From: Streptomyces sp. NRRL F-5123
Lineage (GTDB): Bacteria > Actinomycetota > Actinomycetes > Streptomycetales > Streptomycetaceae
Direction of reading: 5' to 3'
Assembly: GCF_000721495.1 (NCBI RefSeq)
Contig: NZ_JOHY01000065.1
Coordinates: forward strand, 1-36,259
Length of the DNA: 36,259 nucleotides
Both the position numbers and the translations under genes were made by a program. Positions 31,430 through 36,259 of the stretch are shown here, one piece after another. Position 1 is the stretch's first letter. The number at the start of each line of letters is the position of its first letter. The notes beneath the pieces are model-generated. The model made no database searches. It had not been told where the DNA came from and saw only the letters and a program-made list of their open reading frames with translations.

Positions 31430-32584
31430 TCAGACGTAGCGTTCCAGGATCGAGGACTCCGCGAGGCGCGACAGGCCCTCGCGGACCGAGCGGGCGCGGG
31501 CCTCGCCGACGCCCTCGACGGCCTGGAGGTCGTCGACGCTGGCGGCCAAGAGCTTCTGGAGACCGCCGAAATGGTCGACCAGGCGCTCTATCACCGCGTT
31601 CGGCAGCCGCGGGACCTTCGCCAGCAGGCGGTAACCGCGGGGCGAGACCGCGGAGTCCAGCGATTCGGGGGAGCCGGTGTAGCCCAACGCCCGTGCCACC
31701 GAGGTCAGTTCGATGAGCTCGTTCTGCGGCAGGCCGTCCAGCTCGGCGAGCGCCTCGGCGACCGTACGGCTGCGTTTGGCGGTCGGCTCGGGTACGTAGT
31801 CGCGCGCGACCAGCTCGCGTTCCGGCTCGACACCCGCGATCAACTCGTCGAGCTGGAGGGCGAGGAGACGCCCGTCCGTGCCCAACTCCACGACGTACTC
31901 GGCGATCTCGGTGGCGATCCGGCGGACCATCTCCAGCCGCTGCGCCACCGACGTGACGTCCCGGACCGTGACCAGGTCCTCGATCTCCAGGGCCGACAGC
32001 GTGCCCGCGACCTCGTCCAGCCGCAGCTTGTAGCGCTCCAGCGTGGCGAGCGCCTGGTTCGCGCGGGACAGGATCGCCGCGGAGTCCTCCAGCACCCGGC
32101 GCTGGCCCTCGACGTACAGCGCGATCAGCCGCATCGACTGGCTCACCGACACCACGGGGAAGTTGACCTGCCTGCTGACCCGGTCGGCGGTGCGGTGCCG
32201 GGTACCGGTCTCCTCGGTCGGGATCGTCGGGTCCGGCACCAGCTGCACGCCCGCCCGCAGGATCTTGGTGATGTCCTTGTCGAGGATCAGCGCGCCGTCC
32301 AGCTTGCACAGTTCGCGCAGTCGCGTCGCGGTGAACTCCACGTCCAGCACGAAGCCGCCCGTGCACAGCGACTCCACCGTCTTGTCCATGCCCAGCACGA
32401 TCAGGCCGCCGGTGTTGCCGCGGACGATGCGCTCCAGGCCGTCGCGCAGCGCCGTACCCGGGGCGACGGCGCTCAGCGCGGCGCGCATGAGCGTGACGCC
32501 GTCCGCTCCACCACCGGACCTGCCGGCGGATTCCGCCGCTGCCTTGCGGGCCGGGGCGGCGCCTGCCCGGTCGTTGGCTGCCAC
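31430..32584 (-). CDS. disA: DNA integrity scanning diadenylate cyclase DisA
   Basis: DisA (384 residues) makes cyclic di-AMP from two ATP. The N-terminal DAC domain (about residues 25-165) carries GNTGGLIVLG, the DGALILD motif and GTRHRTADRVS (RHR), the known active-site motifs. A helical linker (LVTVRDVTSVAQRLEMVRRI) leads to the C-terminal helix-hairpin-helix domain (LQKLLAASVDDLQAVEGVGE) that binds branched DNA. The GTG at 32584 has ggagg six bases ahead; the longer reading to 33286 overlaps radA. It lies 185 nt after radA on the same strand, the usual actinobacterial pairing. In Streptomyces, c-di-AMP links DNA and osmotic signals to growth and spore formation. Confidence 0.96.
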   Translation of the reverse strand: MAANDRAGAAPARKAAAESAGRSGGGADGVTLMRAALSAVAPGTALRDGLERIVRGNTGGLIVLGMDKTVESLCTGGFVLDVEFTATRLRELCKLDGALILDKDITKILRAGVQLVPDPTIPTEETGTRHRTADRVSRQVNFPVVSVSQSMRLIALYVEGQRRVLEDSAAILSRANQALATLERYKLRLDEVAGTLSALEIEDLVTVRDVTSVAQRLEMVRRIATEIAEYVVELGTDGRLLALQLDELIAGVEPERELVARDYVPEPTAKRSRTVAEALAELDGLPQNELIELTSVARALGYTGSPESLDSAVSPRGYRLLAKVPRLPNAVIERLVDHFGGLQKLLAASVDDLQAVEGVGEARARSVREGLSRLAESSILERYV

Positions 32585-32769
32585 TGCGTTCCTCCGGTCG
32601 GTGCGGTTTGGACTGAGTTTACGTCGTCCGCGCCGGGCGCCGCCGATCACCGGCCCACGCCCCCGGGGGCGCCGTGGCCCGCCGCGCACCGCCTCCGTGC
32701 CCGCGGCGCACGCCCTGACTGCCGCCGGGCTGCCGGTTTCCGCGGCCGCGGTCCGGGTGGGCCTCCTGC

Positions 32770-34173
32770 TCAGGACTCCCCGCTGCCGCCGCCGCGGGGC
32801 CTGCGGGCGGGCAGCACACGCAGGGCCTCGCCTATGTCCGACACCTCGATGACCCGCATCCCCGCGGGCACCTTGCCCGGGTCGGCCGGCACCAGCGCGT
32901 GCGTGAAGCCCAGCCGCGCCGCCTCCGCGAGCCGCCGCTGCACCCCGGTGACCCGGCGCACCTCTCCGGCCAGGCCCACCTCGCCGATCGCCACCACGTT
33001 CTTCGGCAGCGGGGTGTCGATCGCCGCGCTCGCCAGCGCGAGCGCCACCGCCAGGTCGGCGGCCGGCTCGGTGAGCTTCACCCCGCCGACCGTCGCGGTG
33101 TAGATGTCCTGCTTGCCGATCGCCTTGATCCTGCCGCGCTGTTCGAGCACCGCGAGCATCATCGACACCCGCGAATTCTCCAGACCGGACGTCGTACGGC
33201 GCGGCGACGGGATCTGGGTGTCCACGGTGAGCGCCTGCACCTCCGCGACCAGCGGGCGCTTGCCCTCCAGCGTCACCGTCAGGCATGTGCCCGGCACCGG
33301 CTCGTCACGCCGGGTCAGGAACAGCCCCGACGGGTCGGCGAGCCCGGTGATCCCCTCGTCGTGCAGCTCGAAGCAGCCGACCTCGTCCGTCGCCCCGTAG
33401 CGGTTCTTCACCCCGCGGACCAGGCGCAGCCGGGCGTGCCGGTCACCCTCGAAGCTCAGCACCACGTCCACGAGGTGCTCCAGCAGCCGGGGCCCGGCGA
33501 TCGTGCCGTCCTTCGTGACATGGCCGACCAGCAGCGTGGCCATGCCCCGCTCCTTCGACGCCCTGATCAGCGCGCCCGCCACCTCGCGGATCTGCGCGAC
33601 CCCGCCGGGGGCGCCGTCGATCTCCGGCGACGCGACGGTCTGGACGGAGTCCAGGACGAGCAGCGACGGCTTCACGTCGTCCAGATGCCCCAGCACCGCG
33701 GACAGGTCCGTCTCCGCCGCGAGGTAGAGGTGGTCGGCGAGCGCGCCGATCCGGTCCGCCCGCAGCCGCACCTGCGAGGCCGACTCCTCGCCCGTCACGT
33801 ACAGCACCGGGCTGCGCTCGCCGGACGCCTTCGCCGCGACGTCCAGCAGCAGCGTCGACTTCCCCACGCCGGGCTCGCCCGCGAGCAGCACCACCGCGCC
33901 GGGCACCAGCCCGCCGCCCAGCACCCGGTCCAGCTCCGGCACGCCGGTCGAGCGCGCGGTGGCCTGGCGGCCGTCGACCTGGCCGATCGGGCGGGCGGGG
34001 GAGCTCACCCTGCCGGGGGCGGTGGTGCGTACGGCGGGGGCGCCGCCGTACTCCTCGACCGTGCCCCACGCCTGGCACTCGCCGCAGCGGCCGAGCCATT
34101 TGACTGTCGTCCAGCCGCATTCGGTGCAGCGGTAGGAGGGGCGGTCCTTGGGGGCGGTCTTGCGGGTGGCCAT
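32770..34173 (-). CDS. radA: DNA repair protein RadA
   Basis: RadA (467 residues) is a RecA-related, DnaB-like branch-migration factor in recombination. The N-terminal zinc finger is CTECGWTTVKWLGRCGEC (CxxC and CxxC). The ATPase has Walker A GEPGVGKS at about residue 95 and the RadA-specific KNRYGATDEVG motif. The C-terminal Lon-protease-like domain includes SGLENSRVSMMLAVLEQR and VVAIGEVGLAGEVRRV. The ATG at 34173 appears leaderless: taccgt on the minus strand ends 7 nt upstream. Longer readings to 34776 cover the repeat and were rejected. It probably forms an operon with disA; known RadA proteins inhibit DisA activity by contact. Confidence 0.95.
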   Translation of the reverse strand: MATRKTAPKDRPSYRCTECGWTTVKWLGRCGECQAWGTVEEYGGAPAVRTTAPGRVSSPARPIGQVDGRQATARSTGVPELDRVLGGGLVPGAVVLLAGEPGVGKSTLLLDVAAKASGERSPVLYVTGEESASQVRLRADRIGALADHLYLAAETDLSAVLGHLDDVKPSLLVLDSVQTVASPEIDGAPGGVAQIREVAGALIRASKERGMATLLVGHVTKDGTIAGPRLLEHLVDVVLSFEGDRHARLRLVRGVKNRYGATDEVGCFELHDEGITGLADPSGLFLTRRDEPVPGTCLTVTLEGKRPLVAEVQALTVDTQIPSPRRTTSGLENSRVSMMLAVLEQRGRIKAIGKQDIYTATVGGVKLTEPAADLAVALALASAAIDTPLPKNVVAIGEVGLAGEVRRVTGVQRRLAEAARLGFTHALVPADPGKVPAGMRVIEVSDIGEALRVLPARRPRGGGSGES

Positions 34174-34231
34174 GCGGCCCACGGTAGCGGGCGGGTGTGA
34201 CAGTGGTTGTTTTCGCTTGGTTGTGCCCGCC

Positions 34232-34600
34232 CTTCCCCCATGGCTTCGCGTGGGGGTGCCCCCATGCCGTGCGAGTGCTCGGCAGTCTGCCGGTGTCACC
34301 TGTGGGCGGGTCGGGGGCCGCCCCGGGGCACCTCCTCGGAATGCGCGTTCACCCTCACCGTCAGCCGGTGCCGGACTGGGAAGCGCATTGCGGCGGGGGC
34401 ACCCCGGACCGTCCCCCTCGGGGGGACGTTGGCGGCGTTCCGCCCGGTGGGGGTGGGGAAAACGGGGGAGTGCGGCCTGCCCCCGGCGGCGGGTCACCCC
34501 CGCAGGTGGGCGGAAAGCCGACGTCTCAGTTGCACAGGTGGTGGGGCGGGAAACACCCCGCGCCGCCAGGCGCGGGCAGGTCACGCCGTAGCAGTGGAGT
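34232..34600. repeat. Intergenic dispersed repeat, copy C
   Basis: The 539-bp divergent gap between radA and the next gene (34174-34712) holds the same modules as copy B: cacctcctcggaatgcgcg (34329-34347) with its partner gcgcattg at 34383-34390, then gcgggggcacccc, a gcacaggtggtggggcggg word, and the hairpin cccgcgcc-gcca-ggcgcggg at 34557-34576. No convincing gene is present. Confidence 0.65.
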
Positions 34601-34700
34601 TCACTCGGACGGGGGGTGTCCCGGGCCCCTAACGGGGGGATGGGCAACCCGTAAGGGGGAACGGGGGCGGGGACGGCTGAAGGGGAGGCGTTCGCGGGCC

Positions 34701-34706
34701 TACCGT
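34701..34706 (+). promoter_or_regulatory. -10 element of the sigma/anti-sigma-like fusion gene (leaderless)
   Basis: The hexamer taccgt ends 6 nt before the GTG at 34713, and ctgaag (34677-34682) lies 18 bp upstream as -35. The only purine-rich run, ggggagg at 34682-34688, is too far to act as a ribosome binding site. Confidence 0.55.
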
Positions 34707-34712
34707 CAGCCG

Positions 34713-36259
34713 GTGATGAGCAGGCAGGAGACCTCCACCCCCACGCCCTCCGTGCAGAGCCACCCGACCGGGGCACACCGCAGGCCGCGGGCTGCGGCGT
34801 CCACGCACGGTGGCGATGCCGCGCGGCACCGGCCGCGGGGCGCGGCGGTGCGGCCGCAGGGGACGTTGCCGATAGTGCCGCCGGGGCACTACGAGCCGTA
34901 CCTCGACGGACTGTTCACGTACTGCCTGTCGGTGCTGTGCGAGCACGACGCCGCCTCGGGCGCGCTCGGGGAGGTGCTGGCGCTCGCCGAGCGGCAACGG
35001 GCGCGGCTGCGCGATCCGGCGCTGCGCAGACCGTGGCTGTACGCGCTCGCGCGCTGGTCGTGCCTGCGGCGGCTGGCCGCCGGGAAGCCGGTGGCGCCGG
35101 TGCGGGCGGCGGCCGACGTCGCGGCGCAGCGCGGTGCCCAGCTCGCGGCGCTGGCGTGGCCGGAGGCGGCCGGGACGACGCCCGAGCAGCGGGAGGCGCT
35201 GGAGCTGGCCGTACGGCACCAGCTCGCGCCGCACGAGGTGGCGGCCGTGCTGGGGCTGGAGACGGACGCGGCGCGCGTGCTGCTGGCGCGGGCGGCGTGC
35301 GAGGTGGAGCGGACGCGGACGGCGCTCGCGGTCGTCGACACCGGGCGGTGCGCCGCGCTCGCGCAACTCGCCGGGGACAACCGGGTGCTGCTCGGGCCCG
35401 CCCTGCGTGACGAGCTGGTGCGGCACGTCGACGAGTGCACGGTGTGCCGCCGTACGGCCGAGCGCACGGTCGCCGCCGAGCCCTGGCCCGGGGCCGGGGG
35501 CGCGACCGCCGTGCTCGCCCTCATCGAGGCGCCGCGGGCGGCGTCCTGCGCGGCACTGCTGCACGCCATGGAGGTCGGCACCGGCCGCAGCCGCGAGGCC
35601 ACGCCGCGGTTCGACCGGCGCGGCTTCCCGCGTGATCTGAGGGACCAGGCGGCGCGGCGGGCGCAGCTGCGGCACCGGGCGATGACGACGACGGTCGTCG
35701 CGGCGGTCGTGGCCGCGCCCGTCCTGGCGGTGTGGGCGGCGTACCGCGCGACCCCGCTCGGCGACGACGCGCACGGCGGCCGTACGGCGGCGGGTGCGCC
35801 CGACACGGGCCTCCCGTACGAGAAGGCGGGCTCCTCCCGCCCCGGGCCCACCGCGCCGCCCCCCGCCCCCCGCGCGCCCACGGACGCGTCGCCCGCGGCG
35901 GACGTCACGGCCGTGACCGTCACACCTTCCGCGACGGACTCCGCCCCTGCGGGCGCGGGCCACATCACCGTCACCGCGGCCCCCGCCCGGGGCGGCACCC
36001 TCGTGACACTCACGGCCGACGGCGGCGGCGACGTGCGGTGGTCGGCCTCGACGACGGCGCGGTGGCTGCGGCTCTCGGCGGTGTCCGGGGTGCTGCACCC
36101 GGGCGAGTCGACGACCGTGTCCGTCACCGTCGTGCACTCCCTCGCCCCGCGCGGCAGCTGGACGGCGAGCGTGGCCTTCGCCCCGGCGAACGCCACCGTC
36201 ATCCTGCACGGCACCCCCCGCCGCTCGGCCCCGCCCCCGACGTCCGCGCCCCCCACGAC
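34713..36259 (+). CDS. Membrane protein fusing sigma-like regions, ZAS zinc motif, TM and BACON-like domain (partial)
   Basis: The frame is open from the GTG at 34713 (ATG at 34716 is equivalent) to the window edge, giving about 515 residues with no stop. In order: a disordered start; sigma-region-2-like helices at about 65-120 (LFTYCLSVLCEH, PWLYALARWSCLRRLA); a region-4-like helix-turn-helix at about 150-200 (TTPEQREALELAVRHQLAPH, then EVAAVLGLETDAARVLLARA); an anti-sigma-type HxxxCxxC motif (His 238, Cys 242, Cys 245); one TM at about 324-344 (MTTTVVAAVVAAPVLAVWAA); a Pro/Ala linker; and a BACON-like beta domain from about 416 (RWLRLSAVSGVLHPGESTTV). The region-2 part lacks the usual DLVQETF-type motif, so it may not act as a real sigma factor. 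It is divergent from radA. Role unknown. Confidence 0.8.
   Translation, partial: MMSRQETSTPTPSVQSHPTGAHRRPRAAASTHGGDAARHRPRGAAVRPQGTLPIVPPGHYEPYLDGLFTYCLSVLCEHDAASGALGEVLALAERQRARLRDPALRRPWLYALARWSCLRRLAAGKPVAPVRAAADVAAQRGAQLAALAWPEAAGTTPEQREALELAVRHQLAPHEVAAVLGLETDAARVLLARAACEVERTRTALAVVDTGRCAALAQLAGDNRVLLGPALRDELVRHVDECTVCRRTAERTVAAEPWPGAGGATAVLALIEAPRAASCAALLHAMEVGTGRSREATPRFDRRGFPRDLRDQAARRAQLRHRAMTTTVVAAVVAAPVLAVWAAYRATPLGDDAHGGRTAAGAPDTGLPYEKAGSSRPGPTAPPPAPRAPTDASPAADVTAVTVTPSATDSAPAGAGHITVTAAPARGGTLVTLTADGGGDVRWSASTTARWLRLSAVSGVLHPGESTTVSVTVVHSLAPRGSWTASVAFAPANATVILHGTPRRSAPPPTSAPPT

Noticed and set aside
34174..34776. N-terminal extension of RadA by about 200 residues
   Set aside because: It would come from the repeat region; the RadA zinc finger begins about 15 residues after the ATG at 34173, as usual.
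34629..36209. 526-codon minus-strand open frame over the right edge
   Set aside because: Its translation is Arg/Gly/His low complexity; the plus-strand frame has clear domains and correct third-position bias.

Overview
The window is chromosomal DNA of a Streptomyces or a very close relative. GC content is very high, third codon positions are almost always G or C, and GTG starts are common. The gene order matches the conserved Streptomyces core around sigE-cseABC (SCO3356-3359 in S. coelicolor), with radA, disA and mutY on one side and lsr2, clpC, coaX, nadC, nadB and panC on the other. The window is read from sequence alone; no database search was possible.

Left part (1-10.4 kb): a threonine-aldolase-like PLP enzyme faces a quinone oxidoreductase. 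Next come a NarL-type response regulator and its histidine kinase on the minus strand. Divergent from these is a tightly packed cofactor cluster (DUF2520 Rossmann protein, panC, nadB, nadC, coaX) that covers steps of pantothenate/CoA and NAD synthesis. The coaX stop codon lies inside the left arm of a 169-bp palindromic MITE-like element.

Middle (10.6-17.6 kb): a 77-residue proline-rich protein whose last codons start a 19-bp tandem array, a 58-residue membrane protein, a BlaI/MecI-type regulator, a GNAT N-acetyltransferase, lsr2, an SCO3374-family gene antisense to the lsr2 3' end, clpC with ClgR-like sites and a perfect 20-bp terminator stem, and a secreted M23 peptidase. Several genes here look leaderless: a -10-like hexamer sits 6-7 nt before the start codon.

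Accessory stretch (17.6-25.4 kb): three regulator/effector units, each with a visible symmetric site in the divergent spacer: TetR/14-TM MFS pump, alpha/beta hydrolase/PadR, and HxlR/MFS. They are followed by a NUDIX hydrolase and a zinc-free MDR reductase. The junction between this reductase and cseC has been tandemly triplicated in ~70-bp units that carry the 3' end of both genes.

Right part (25.5-36.3 kb): the sigE-cseA-cseB-cseC envelope-stress operon, a short MutY, a membrane-anchored secreted-domain protein, disA (c-di-AMP synthase) and radA. The window ends in a gene cut by its edge. It encodes degenerate sigma-like regions 2 and 4, an HxxxCxxC anti-sigma zinc motif, one transmembrane segment and an extracellular BACON-like domain in a single chain. 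This protein is the most unusual object in the window. Three copies of a dispersed intergenic repeat with a conserved 8-bp hairpin lie at 1-110, 4.5-4.85 kb and 34.2-34.6 kb.
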